From the NCBI GenBank assembly GCA_016200825.1, contig JACQEA010000424.1:1-7516 (forward strand): a stretch of 7,516 nucleotides of DNA. The letters run 5' to 3'. This document shows, piece by piece, positions 1-6,294 of the stretch (positions are counted from its first letter, which is position 1; every line of letters begins with the position of its first letter). Below the pieces are notes generated by a model. That model was not told the origin of the DNA, did not search any database, and saw nothing but the letters and a program-made list of their open reading frames with translations. The position numbers were made by a program, and so were the translations under genes. The DNA comes from Chloroflexota bacterium. Its GTDB lineage: Bacteria > Chloroflexota > Anaerolineae > UBA4142.

Positions 1-665
1 GAATTTTCGCGGATGCGATCAAAAACCACAATCGTATCATGCACCGAGAAACCGATCACGGTCAAAAGCGCGGTGAGAAAAAGCGCATCCACTTCCCAAC
101 CGAACGCGAGACCGAAAATCGCCGCCGTCCCCAAAACAACCAACACATCATGCACCATCGCGATGATCGCGCAAACGCCGTAGCGAAATGGTTGCGGCAC
201 GCGGCGAAATGCCCACGTAATGTAAAGCAAAATTCCAATCGCCGCGACGGTGACCGCGATTCCCGCGCGTTGTGTCACTTCGGTGCCAACCGCAGGTCCA
301 ACTGTTTCCGCGCGTTGTTCGGTGAAATCGCCGATGCGCGCGCGCAACGCATTTTCGATATTGACTTTTTCTTCCGGCTTGAGTTCTTTCGTCCGAATAA
401 TCAACGAGTCGTTGCCTGCGGGTTGGACATGCACATCGTTCGCGCTCAAACCAAAATCGCCAAAGACGCGCACCACATCATCGGTCTTGAACGATTGCGC
501 TTGCGCGAATTTCAATTCCAAAAGTGTGCCGCCGGTGAAATCAATCGCGAGGCGGAAGGGCGCACCGGTTTGCGCCCAGGTGATGCCGATGGCAATGAGA
601 CCGGGAATAATGACGAGGAGCGATAAAGCAAAATACCAATACCGTTTGCTGACGATATTCAGCAC
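1..665 (-). CDS. secF: Protein translocase subunit SecF (5' part; runs off the window)
   Basis: SecF forms with SecD an inner-membrane RND-type complex that uses proton flow to help pull secreted proteins through SecYEG. The 221 complete codons seen cover the N-terminal half or more. There is a membrane segment at about residues 11-30, then the first periplasmic domain with the SecF signature IDFTGGTLLEL (41-51) and VGPAVGTEV (122-130). Membrane segments follow at about 134-152, 163-184 and 194 onward. Family motifs MVHDVLVVLG (170-179) and GFSVHDTIVVFDRIREN (205-221) are present, and the window ends inside the last conserved stretch. The start is GTG at 665, because a GGAGG at 674-670 lies 4 bases upstream and no in-frame ATG fits. 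A nearby TTG is out of frame and hits TGA at once. It begins 12 bases after the secD stop, so the two are co-transcribed. Identity is secure; only the short SD spacing leaves slight doubt about the start codon. Confidence 0.96.
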   Translation of the reverse strand, partial: MLNIVSKRYWYFALSLLVIIPGLIAIGITWAQTGAPFRLAIDFTGGTLLELKFAQAQSFKTDDVVRVFGDFGLSANDVHVQPAGNDSLIIRTKELKPEEKVNIENALRARIGDFTEQRAETVGPAVGTEVTQRAGIAVTVAAIGILLYITWAFRRVPQPFRYGVCAIIAMVHDVLVVLGTAAIFGLAFGWEVDALFLTALLTVIGFSVHDTIVVFDRIREN

Positions 666-669
666 AAGT

Positions 670-674
670 CCTCC
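670..674 (-). promoter_or_regulatory. Shine-Dalgarno site of secF
   Basis: On the minus strand GGAGG lies in the short secD-secF gap, 4 bases before the GTG at 665. It is the only strong ribosome-binding match here and decides the non-ATG start of secF. The spacing is a little shorter than usual. Confidence 0.7.
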
Positions 675-677
675 GTA

Positions 678-2150
678 TCAGCGTTTACTAATTCCGAACA
701 ACCACAAATTATCAGTGATACCCAGATCAATCACGAGACGCAAAAACGTGCGCGTCACGGTGATCGCGGTGAACAAACTCATCAACACACCGATCGCGAG
801 CGTTAACGCAAAGCCCGCGACGATGCTCGCGCCAAAGTTCGTGCCGAACCAAAAAAGAATCGCGCAGGTGATTAGCGTGGAACTATTCGAATCGCGAATC
901 GAGGGCCACGCGCGCGCAAAGCCGGTTTCAATCGCCAGCACCAGCGTGCGACCCGCGCGCAATTCTTCTTTCATGCGTTCGAAAATCAAAATATTCGCGT
1001 CCACCGCCAGACCGACGGACAAAATAAATCCCGCGATGCCCGGTAAAGTAAGAGTGACGAAAGAAAAGAACGGCGGAATTCCAAATTTGTAAATCGCGAA
1101 CACGATCATCGTATAAATCATTAGCGCGAGATCGGCAAGCAAGCCGGGCAAGCGATAGTACAGCAACATGAATAAAGTAACGATCAGCAAACCAACCGCG
1201 CCCGCGGTCAGACTTTTCTGGACGGAATCGCGGCCGAGCGTGGGACCTACCGTCCGCGATTGAATTACTTTGAGCGGGATAGGCAACGAACCGTACTTTA
1301 ATTGCACCACAAGCCGATTAGCTTCTTCAATTGTAAAACGTCCTTCGATGATGCCGCTGCCGCCGGTGATCGCGCTGCGAATAACGGGCGAAGAGATAAC
1401 CGTCTTGTCAATTGTGATCGCGAGAAATTTTCCGACGTTCTTGCTGGTGTAATCGGCAAAAATTTTCGCGCCGTCATCGTCGAGCGAGAATTGTATGTAC
1501 GGTTGATTGGTGGTTTGACTGAACGCGACACTAGCGGTTCGCAAATTTTTTCCGCTCATCACCGTGCGAAAAGACGCGAGCGTCGGCGTTAGAGTCGCGG
1601 TGGGAGAAATGTTCGCGGTAGAAGAAATTGTCGGCGACGCGGCAATCGTCGCGGTTGCGAGAATCGTTGGTGAAACGGAGAGTGGCGTGGGTGTGGCTTG
1701 ACCCGGGACAAAGACGGTAGAAAGACCGGTCGTCGCGACTTTTTGTCCTTCGGTTAATCCGGTATCACCGGCATCAATAAATTCCAAGAGTCCTGTGTTG
1801 CCAAAAGTCCGAATCGCTTCGTCCGGATTGTTAATCCCCGGCAATTCGACAATGATACGACATTTGCCTTGTCGTTGAATAACCGGTTCGGCAACGCCCA
1901 AACCGTTGATGCGATTTTCCACAATCGCTTTCGCGGCTTCCATCGAATCATCCGCGACCGATTGACAATCCGGCACGTCGGCTTCGAGTTGAACTTGGAG
2001 ACCGCCTTGCAAATCCAAACCTTCGTGGACTTTGACCTCGCGTTTGAATGGACCTAGATTGAGACCGGGGTTTTCGGGCTGATCGATCCACCCGGTAATG
2101 AGCGCAATAAAAATAATGATGACAAGCAGAAAATAATTGCGTTCGCGCAT
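678..2150 (-). CDS. secD: Protein translocase subunit SecD
   Basis: SecD is the partner of SecF in the proton-driven complex that assists late steps of Sec export. The 490-residue protein has an N-terminal membrane segment (about 6-21), then a periplasmic region with the signature GLDLQGGLQVQL (44-55). A C-terminal block of five membrane segments (about 313-470) holds the SecD motifs LPGIAGFILSVGLAVDANILIF (369-390, with the conserved Asp of the AVDAN stretch) and RAWPSIRDSNSSTLIT (413-428). Residues about 150-192 are an unusual Thr/Pro/Ser/Ala-rich insert inside the periplasmic domain, probably a flexible linker. Two ATGs compete as start, at 2156 and 2150. An AGGA touches the first but lies 6 bases from the second, so I chose 2150. 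Transcription likely starts from the promoter at 2199-2227. The gene precedes secF by 12 bases. The sequence is full length for a stand-alone SecD of this type, though shorter than the E. coli protein. Confidence 0.97.
   Translation of the reverse strand: MRERNYFLLVIIIFIALITGWIDQPENPGLNLGPFKREVKVHEGLDLQGGLQVQLEADVPDCQSVADDSMEAAKAIVENRINGLGVAEPVIQRQGKCRIIVELPGINNPDEAIRTFGNTGLLEFIDAGDTGLTEGQKVATTGLSTVFVPGQATPTPLSVSPTILATATIAASPTISSTANISPTATLTPTLASFRTVMSGKNLRTASVAFSQTTNQPYIQFSLDDDGAKIFADYTSKNVGKFLAITIDKTVISSPVIRSAITGGSGIIEGRFTIEEANRLVVQLKYGSLPIPLKVIQSRTVGPTLGRDSVQKSLTAGAVGLLIVTLFMLLYYRLPGLLADLALMIYTMIVFAIYKFGIPPFFSFVTLTLPGIAGFILSVGLAVDANILIFERMKEELRAGRTLVLAIETGFARAWPSIRDSNSSTLITCAILFWFGTNFGASIVAGFALTLAIGVLMSLFTAITVTRTFLRLVIDLGITDNLWLFGISKR
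1585..1705 (-). other. Thr/Pro/Ser/Ala-rich low-complexity segment in SecD
   Basis: This part of secD encodes about 40 residues dominated by Thr, Pro, Ser, Ala and Ile, with repeated Pro-Thr steps such as SPTATLTPT. It sits between two folded parts of the periplasmic region: the conserved LLEFID strand lies before it and a stretch ending in SGKNLRTASV after it. Such composition suggests an extended, surface-exposed linker. Boundaries are approximate. Confidence 0.7.
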
Positions 2151-2198
2151 CCACATTCCTTTGGCACAGTTTTGATCTCACGCGTGCAAACTCGGCGG

Positions 2199-2227
2199 AT
2201 TATAACTGATGTGATGGAAAGAGGCAA
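2199..2227 (-). promoter_or_regulatory. Sigma-70 type promoter for secD-secF
   Basis: On the minus strand a perfect -10 box TATAAT (2204-2199) follows a -35 box TTGCCT (2227-2222, four of six consensus bases) with an ideal 17-bp spacer. Transcription would begin near 2192, giving a leader of about 42 bases before the secD ATG at 2150. The site lies in one of the few real intergenic gaps of the window, just where a new transcription unit is expected after the tRNA nucleotidyltransferase gene. Confidence 0.82.
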
Positions 2228-2272
2228 ATAATCATTTTCATTTTTTCTTCTGTGCATTTCTGTGGCTGATTC
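2228..2272 (-). repeat. Degenerate dispersed-repeat-like tract after the tRNA nucleotidyltransferase stop
   Basis: Just after the stop codon at 2275-2273 the minus strand reads a Lys/His-codon-like A-rich tract containing CCACAGAAATGCACAGAAG, then a run of A. This resembles the CCAC-GAAG-ACAC-AAG units around the HIT gene (5616-5681 and 6136-6296), and it too sits directly against a stop codon. Similarity is loose, so this may be a diverged or related repeat. No strong hairpin with a U-tract is seen, so there is no clear intrinsic terminator between this gene and secD. Confidence 0.4.
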
Positions 2273-3718
2273 TTATTCAAGCACCGCGAGCGTTTTGCGC
2301 GCCAACGCGAGCGCGTCTGCGCGCGATTTCACTTCACCCGCGGCTTGCGCCTCGCGAATAACTTCGAGTAATTTTCCGATCTGTGGTCCCGCCGCGAGTT
2401 TTAATTCCTCCATTAACTCGCGACCATTTACCAATTGCGGCGGCGCAATCACGGCATCTTGCGCGCGATAATACCGATCCAGCAATTGTGACAACGTCGC
2501 GCGAATTTCCGCGTCCGCAACGGGATCGATCACGCTGCGTTTGCCGCGCTGATCCGCCAACGATAACGCGCAGACATCAATGCCAACTCCTTCGGCCGCG
2601 CGAAAAAATCGGTACGCCGCGCGATTCGTAAACGCGTTTTCGGAGAGCAGTAACGGGCGCAAATGATGCCGCACGGTTTGCGTCACAATTTCGATTTCGG
2701 CATTGCTAAATTTCATTCGCCGCAATATCGTCTCTACAATTTCCGCGCCGCGCGTATCGTGCGCGTAAAAATGAATTTGTCCCGCGTCGCCAATCGTCCG
2801 CGTGGCGGGCTTGCCCACATCGTGCAAGAGCGCAGAGAGTCGCAACAACGCGCCGCGCGTTTGACTTGCAGAAATTTTTTCGGAAAAGTGTAAATTCAAT
2901 TGCCAAACGAATTCACCGTTTGCTACACTCGTATAACTACCGGCTTGGAGACTCACCAATTCCGAAACTACATGCAAGGTGTGTTCGAACACATCAAATT
3001 CGTGCGGCGGAGATTGCGTTACACCTTTGAGCGCGATGACTTCGGGGAAGAGCGCGCCTAACATTTTCATTTGATCTATGCGGTGAAGAACGGACGTGAG
3101 CGATGGCAAATTCAGAATCCTCATCCATTCATCGCGCGCGCGTTCCATCACCGCAACCGCGAGCAAACCCGCGTCGTGTTCCATCTGTGTCTCAGTGCCG
3201 GATTCAATTGTAAAATCCAATTCCCCCGCCAAACGAATCGCGCGGAGCAGACGCACCGGATCGTGTTTGAATACGTCGGCTGAAACCGCGCGAATTTTTC
3301 GCGCGCGCAAATCACTCGCGCCGTCAAATGGATCGATCAGATCGCGCGCGTCGCGTAGTTGCGCGGCGATTTGATCGGCATCCGAGCTCAGTTGATCGAC
3401 GCGGCGCGCCATCGCGTTGATGGTAAAATCGCGCGCGGCAAGATCCGCGCGCACATCCCCGCGCAAGTCTGCAAAATCCACGTACTGATCCTCGAACAAA
3501 ACGCGCGCGACGCCGCGCGACGCGTCCATCAAATAAAACGCGCCGCCCTGCGCATCCGCGAACGCGCGCGCCAACGCAATCGCATCGCCGCGAATCGCGA
3601 GATCGAGATCGTTGCCGATCGCGCGGCGCAACAATTGATCGCGGATAAATCCGCCAACTAAAAACGCTTCGGCTTTTTGCTCGCGCAAAAAGCGCGCGAC
3701 ACGCGTGAGAATTTTCAT
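2273..3718 (-). CDS. CCA-type tRNA nucleotidyltransferase / poly(A) polymerase family protein with HD domain
   Basis: Class II nucleotidyltransferases of this family add CCA, or only part of it, to tRNA 3' ends. In order, the 481-residue protein shows: the head domain with VGGFIRD (21-27) and the metal-binding DLDLAI (37-42); RDFTINAMA (96-104), the neck start; IDPFDG (128-133); and HDPVRLLRAIRLAGEL (152-167), which contains nucleotide-contacting residues of the family. An HD-type phosphohydrolase domain follows, with FEHTLHV (244-250), the LLHDVGKP signature (297-304; H299 and D300), H320, H351-H352 and D388. The C-terminal helix region (432-475) is typical of bacterial members. The ATG at 3718 is forced by an in-frame TAA two codons upstream. 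A GGGAGG lies 16 bases upstream, inside the 3' arm of a hairpin, which is too far for a normal ribosome-binding site. Sequence alone does not separate full CCA-adding from A-adding or poly(A) activity. It follows the small DUF5678-like gene by 46 bases. Confidence 0.93.
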   Translation of the reverse strand: MKILTRVARFLREQKAEAFLVGGFIRDQLLRRAIGNDLDLAIRGDAIALARAFADAQGGAFYLMDASRGVARVLFEDQYVDFADLRGDVRADLAARDFTINAMARRVDQLSSDADQIAAQLRDARDLIDPFDGASDLRARKIRAVSADVFKHDPVRLLRAIRLAGELDFTIESGTETQMEHDAGLLAVAVMERARDEWMRILNLPSLTSVLHRIDQMKMLGALFPEVIALKGVTQSPPHEFDVFEHTLHVVSELVSLQAGSYTSVANGEFVWQLNLHFSEKISASQTRGALLRLSALLHDVGKPATRTIGDAGQIHFYAHDTRGAEIVETILRRMKFSNAEIEIVTQTVRHHLRPLLLSENAFTNRAAYRFFRAAEGVGIDVCALSLADQRGKRSVIDPVADAEIRATLSQLLDRYYRAQDAVIAPPQLVNGRELMEELKLAAGPQIGKLLEVIREAQAAGEVKSRADALALARKTLAVLE

Positions 3719-3732
3719 GGGTTAGATTTATA

Positions 3733-3762
3733 AACCTCCCGCCAAAATAATCGCGGGAGGTT
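3733..3762 (-). promoter_or_regulatory. Strong hairpin before the tRNA nucleotidyltransferase gene
   Basis: AACCTCCCGC (3733-3742) and GCGGGAGGTT (3753-3762) form a perfect 10-bp inverted repeat with a 10-base loop. On the minus strand it starts 2 bases after the TGA of the small upstream gene, and the 3' arm contains GGGAGG. The base run after it (TATAAATCT) is not a good U-tract, so it is a weak candidate for an intrinsic terminator in the gene direction. On the plus strand a T-rich stretch follows, but no plus-strand gene ends here. It could mark an mRNA processing or stability point, or hide the SD-like sequence and lower translation of the downstream gene. Confidence 0.7.
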
Positions 3763-3764
3763 GT

Positions 3765-3968
3765 TCAGGTTTTCCTTTTTAATTTCGCTTTGTTCACAAA
3801 AATTATCAGCGGTTCTTCTTTGGGTCGCTGATACTTGGACGCTTGCCGCGCTTGGCGCGGCGTTTCGCCTACGCCGCTGACTTGATTCCGCACGACGGCA
3901 ATCCACAAGCCTGCGTACGGCGCAAGATCAATTTTATTCCAAGCAACATTCGTTGTTGCGCGATGCAT
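3765..3968 (-). CDS. Small DUF5678-like protein, 67 residues
   Basis: The core of this small protein, IDLAPYAGLWIAVVRNQV (13-30) followed by SGVGETPRQAR and then KEEPLIIFV (50-58), resembles the short DUF5678-type beta-hairpin/helix modules. In these a Tyr-x-Gly-x-Trp-hydrophobic strand is followed by a 'V-x-G-x-T-x-x-E/Q-A' turn and helix. The pattern of alternating hydrophobic and charged residues looks like a real globular mini-domain rather than a shadow frame. No signal peptide or membrane segment is visible, and the C-terminus is Lys-rich. The ATG lies 14 bases after the sucD stop with no clear SD, so translation may depend on sucD. The next gene starts 46 bases on, beyond a hairpin. 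The function is unknown. From memory, similar modules occur near or fused to nucleotidyltransferase/HD proteins in Chloroflexota, which would fit its place here, but I cannot check that. Confidence 0.72.
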   Translation of the reverse strand: MHRATTNVAWNKIDLAPYAGLWIAVVRNQVSGVGETPRQARQASKYQRPKEEPLIIFVNKAKLKRKT

Positions 3969-3982
3969 TTTTATTTTTCGAG

Positions 3983-4906
3983 TTAGCGCGTGGTTGTGCG
4001 CGCATTCAATTTTCGTGCGATCAATTCGGCCGCTTCAGTTGGATGGCGCGCGACTTGAACATGCGCGTTTTCAAACGCGCGGATTTTTTCTTCCGCCGTG
4101 CCGGTGCCGCCCTCGATGATCGCGCCCGCGTGTCCCATCCGTTTGCCCGGCGGCGCGGTTTGACCCGCGACAAACGCGACGACCGGTTTGGTTATTTTAT
4201 TTTTGATATAGTCCGCGGCTTTTTCTTCATCCGTCCCGCCGATTTCACCGATCAACACGACCGCGCGGGTCTCTGAATCTTTTTCAAACATTTCCAAACA
4301 TTCGATAAATCCCAAACCGTGCACTGGATCGCCGCCGATGCCGACGCAAGTGGATTGACCGATTTTTTTTTCAGTGAGCGCGTGAATCACTTCGTACGTC
4401 AGCGTGCCACTGCGTGAAACCAAACCGACAGGACCCGGAATGCAAATAGTTCCGGGAATGATTCCAACTTTGGATTTTCCCGGCGCGATCAAACCCGGAC
4501 AATTGGGCCCAATCAACTTGGTTCCATTCTCCGCGATCTTGCGCGTGACGCGAATCATATCCAACACCGGAATATTTTCGCTGATGCAGACGATCAATTC
4601 GATTCCCGCGTCTGCGGCTTCCAAAATTGCGTCCGCCGCGCCGCGACCCGGAACATAAATCACCGACGCGTTCGCGTTCGTCGCGGCGACTGCCTCCGCC
4701 ATCGTGTCAAAGATCGGAACTAGAATTGTCTCGGCGCTTCCGTTGCGCGAGATTTGAAATTGCATTTTTTCGCCGCCGCGTCCAGGCCGCGTCCCGCCGA
4801 CAATTTTTGTGCCGTACTCTAGCATCTGCCGCGTGTGAAACTCGCCTTCGCGTCCAGAAATTCCTTGCACAATAACTTTGGTTTTTTGATCAATCAAAAT
4901 GCTCAC
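3983..4906 (-). CDS. sucD: Succinyl-CoA ligase (ADP/GDP-forming) subunit alpha
   Basis: With the beta subunit SucC, this enzyme interconverts succinyl-CoA and succinate while making ATP or GTP in the TCA cycle (cytoplasm). The protein has an N-terminal CoA-binding Rossmann domain: QGISGREGEFHTRQMLEYG (14-32), the GGTRPGRGG stretch (37-45), and IGPNCPG (132-138). The ligase domain carries SRSGTLTYE (164-172), GIGGDPV (189-195), IGEIGGT (219-225) and GKRMGHAGAI (254-263), where H259 matches the phosphohistidine of the family. At 307 residues it is slightly longer than E. coli SucD. The frame stays open upstream to an ATG at 4975, but that extra stretch is just the end of the preceding gene read in another frame. 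GTG at 4906 overlaps that gene's TGA (GTGA) and places the start at the normal family position. No sucC is adjacent on either side, which is unusual. A related malate-CoA ligase alpha subunit cannot be excluded from sequence alone. Confidence 0.94.
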   Translation of the reverse strand: MSILIDQKTKVIVQGISGREGEFHTRQMLEYGTKIVGGTRPGRGGEKMQFQISRNGSAETILVPIFDTMAEAVAATNANASVIYVPGRGAADAILEAADAGIELIVCISENIPVLDMIRVTRKIAENGTKLIGPNCPGLIAPGKSKVGIIPGTICIPGPVGLVSRSGTLTYEVIHALTEKKIGQSTCVGIGGDPVHGLGFIECLEMFEKDSETRAVVLIGEIGGTDEEKAADYIKNKITKPVVAFVAGQTAPPGKRMGHAGAIIEGGTGTAEEKIRAFENAHVQVARHPTEAAELIARKLNARTTTR

Positions 4907-5601
4907 GCGATTTTCCGATCCGAATATTTTTCGCCGCCTAATTCGCGAATCATCTTTTGAATCTTCCGCGTCCACGCTTTACTTTTCAACCCAATCTCGC
5001 GCGGGTCTAACTTCAGCGCGCGCCATTTCTTTCCCTTGGGTAACTCGGTCGTGTTCGACAAATTCAGCGCGATGTCGCCGCGCGCACACGGAATCCAAAA
5101 ATCCACGCGATAACGCGCGCGCCCGTCGCGCACGGCGATTTGGCGTTCCGCGCGAATGCCCTGCTCTTTCAACGCATTCCACAGCGCATCGCCATCATCA
5201 GAAAACAAATCGTTCAATTCGGTTGCGCTGGAAAATTTTGCGCCTGTCGTCCAAATGAACAATACGCGCCGACCGACGCGGCTGGTAATCGCGCGCGGCA
5301 GAGCGATCAATTTGCCAATTTGAATTTTATAGTACGCGTCGTCCGCACGCGGGTGATCGCGATCAGTTGGAAATAAATCGCGCCGCCGCGCGAGTTCGTG
5401 ACCGAGCACGGGCGCATAGTCGCGAATGCTCCACTTGTCCGCGCGAAACGCGCTCGTCAGATAAAATGCCAAATATTTCGCGCGACTAAATTGCGCGGGC
5501 GCGTGTTTGAGCGGAATGCGATACCAATGTTCCTCGCGCGCGATTTTCAGATCGCGCGCGTTGTTCATCAAAACGACGAGGACGGCATCATCGGCATCCA
5601 T
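4903..5601 (-). CDS. Uncharacterised protein with C-terminal DUF559/Vsr-like nuclease-type domain
   Basis: I do not recognise a named function. The 232-residue soluble protein has two parts. Residues about 1-133 contain HWYRIPLKHAP (25-35), KYLAFYLTSAF (42-52), IRDYAPVLGHELARRRDLFP (59-78), DHPRADDAYYKIQIG (82-96) and RRVLFIWTT (111-119). I believe this combination recurs as a conserved unknown family in Chloroflexota and relatives. Residues about 138-204 (LWNALKEQGIRAERQ, RYRVDFWIPCARGDIALNL, WRALKLDPREI) follow the layout of DUF559/Vsr-like PD-(D/E)XK domains, with D167 at the usual acidic position. The expected following Glu-x-Asp/Lys is missing and the segment between the strands is shortened, so catalysis is doubtful. 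The start at 5601 is the first ATG after the repeat region; no strong SD is seen. The TGA overlaps the sucD GTG, so the two genes are probably translated together. No base-composition sign of transfer. Confidence 0.72.
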   Translation of the reverse strand: MDADDAVLVVLMNNARDLKIAREEHWYRIPLKHAPAQFSRAKYLAFYLTSAFRADKWSIRDYAPVLGHELARRRDLFPTDRDHPRADDAYYKIQIGKLIALPRAITSRVGRRVLFIWTTGAKFSSATELNDLFSDDGDALWNALKEQGIRAERQIAVRDGRARYRVDFWIPCARGDIALNLSNTTELPKGKKWRALKLDPREIGLKSKAWTRKIQKMIRELGGEKYSDRKIA

Positions 5602-5615
5602 TTCAAAAATCTTTC

Positions 5616-5645
5616 ACCACGAAGAACACAAAGAACACAAAGAAA
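5616..5645 (+). repeat. Dispersed intergenic repeat, copy 1
   Basis: The unit ACCACGAAGAACACAAAG followed by AACACAAAGAAA is built from short CACGAAG/CACAAAG steps. It sits between the HIT gene stop and the start of the uncharacterised gene, and is paired with an inverted copy at 5655-5681. The same unit recurs at 6136-6167 and, inverted, at 6265-6296. Confidence 0.8.
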
Positions 5646-5654
5646 TATTTTTTA

Positions 5655-5681
5655 CCCTGTGTGCTTTGTGAACTTGGTGGT
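5655..5681 (-). repeat. Dispersed intergenic repeat, copy 2 (inverted)
   Basis: Read on the minus strand this is ACCACCAAGTTCACAAAG followed by CACACAGGG, matching copy 1 at about 21 of 27 positions in inverted orientation. With copy 1 it forms an imperfect hairpin whose loop is a 9-base A/T-rich stretch (5646-5654). It starts directly after the HIT gene TGA (5684-5682). Confidence 0.75.
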
Positions 5682-6131
5682 TCAAAGAGTTATCCTCTCA
5701 CGAATTTTCTCCGCCAGTTTTTCCAATCCTTCGCGTGATCCATTGCCGCGCCGAATTTTCGATTCGTCACGCGCGCGACCCATGCGCGACATCCCGTCAT
5801 CATTCCAGCGCGGGTACAAATGAAAATGCGCGTGAAAAACATCTTGTCCGCCCGCGCGTTCGCTCGCCATCACCATACTCATTCCATCAGACTTGAGCGT
5901 GTCGCGCAACGCGTTTGCAGTAACGCGCGCAGCGCGCAACACATCGCGCGCGGCATCGTCGGGAAAATCGTACAAGTTGCGGCAATGAGTTTTCGGAACG
6001 ATGAGCGCGTGTCCTTCCGGCACAGGATTCAAATCCAAAAACGCGAGCGCGCCGTCGTTCTCATAAATAATCGCGGCGGGCGCGCTCCGCGCGACGATTT
6101 TGCAAAAGATGCAGTTCGGATCAGAAAACAT
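5682..6131 (-). CDS. HIT family protein (histidine triad nucleotide hydrolase)
   Basis: HIT proteins are small cytoplasmic nucleotide hydrolases or transferases acting on AMP-lysine, Ap4A or related substrates. The 149-residue protein has CIFCKI (7-12) and YENDGALAFLDLNPVPEGHALIVPKTH (23-49). The triad motif FHAHFHLYPR (99-108) gives H100-A-H102-F-H104, in the usual H-x-H-x-H form. C7, C10, H49 and H100 match the zinc site seen in some bacterial HIT proteins; that is an inference. A charged helix (124-147) ends the protein. The start at 6131 (MFSDPNC) is preferred over an ATG 27 bases upstream, because the extra residues (MPFVFFVVK) are only the translated dispersed repeat and the family begins close to the CxxC. 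No clear SD is present: the repeat ends 4 bases before the ATG. Both flanks are repeat pairs, so the gene may be an independently moved or isolated unit within the cluster. Confidence 0.9.
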   Translation of the reverse strand: MFSDPNCIFCKIVARSAPAAIIYENDGALAFLDLNPVPEGHALIVPKTHCRNLYDFPDDAARDVLRAARVTANALRDTLKSDGMSMVMASERAGGQDVFHAHFHLYPRWNDDGMSRMGRARDESKIRRGNGSREGLEKLAEKIRERITL

Positions 6132-6294
6132 TTTTACCACGAAGAACACAAAGGGCACGAAGAAAAAATCTCTTCACCGCCAAGACGCCAAGGAGAACCA
6201 AAATTCTGCTTTTTCAATTCCGAATTAATTTTCGAATCCGCCGCATTTGAATTTTGAATTTAGTATTTCTTTGTGTTCTTCGTGTCCTTTGTGG
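6132..6294. repeat. Intergenic region with inverted repeat pair and AT-rich centre
   Basis: This 163-base gap between the lysK stop and the HIT start holds a direct unit (6136-6167), a related unit in the same orientation reading CACCGCCAAGACGCCAAGG (6176-6194), an AT-rich centre (about 6199-6264) with several AATTC/GAATT and TTTGAATTTTGAATT steps, and an inverted unit (6265-6296). The ends could fold together as a long imperfect hairpin. No open frame and no convincing promoter boxes are seen. The structure looks like a non-coding miniature element or repeat pair. Confidence 0.7.
6136..6167 (+). repeat. Dispersed intergenic repeat, copy 3
   Basis: It shares its first 18 bases, ACCACGAAGAACACAAAG, exactly with copy 1 at 5616, then reads GGCACGAAG and A-rich. 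It ends 4 bases from the HIT start codon, so it forms the end of that gene's leader. Confidence 0.8.

Noticed and set aside
39..1092. Two long plus-strand open frames (39-626 and 250-1092)
   Set aside because: They lie antisense to secF and secD, which have unmistakable motifs. The encoded proteins are Arg-rich or Ser/Pro-rich with no domain pattern, as expected for shadow frames in CGCG-rich DNA.
3719..3760. Promoter for the tRNA nucleotidyltransferase gene using TATAAA at 3732-3727
   Set aside because: No acceptable -35 box lies 16-18 bases upstream; the sequence there is the hairpin stem and loop.
3733..3780. Plus-strand intrinsic terminator (hairpin followed by a T-rich stretch)
   Set aside because: The shape is plausible but the T-run starts several bases after the stem and there is no plus-strand gene to terminate.
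3715..3906. Alternative 63-residue minus-strand frame in the gap before the tRNA nucleotidyltransferase gene
   Set aside because: It overlaps the better DUF5678-like frame and runs through the hairpin. Its composition is Arg/Ser/Ala-rich without a recognisable pattern.
4907..4975. Longer sucD start at an ATG (4975) giving 330 residues
   Set aside because: The extra 23 residues overlap the upstream gene in another frame and match no SucD N-terminus. The GTG at 4906 fits the family start and the GTGA overlap.
6132..6158. HIT protein start 27 bases upstream (MPFVFFVVK)
   Set aside because: These residues are a translation of the dispersed repeat. The family starts close to the CxxC motif.
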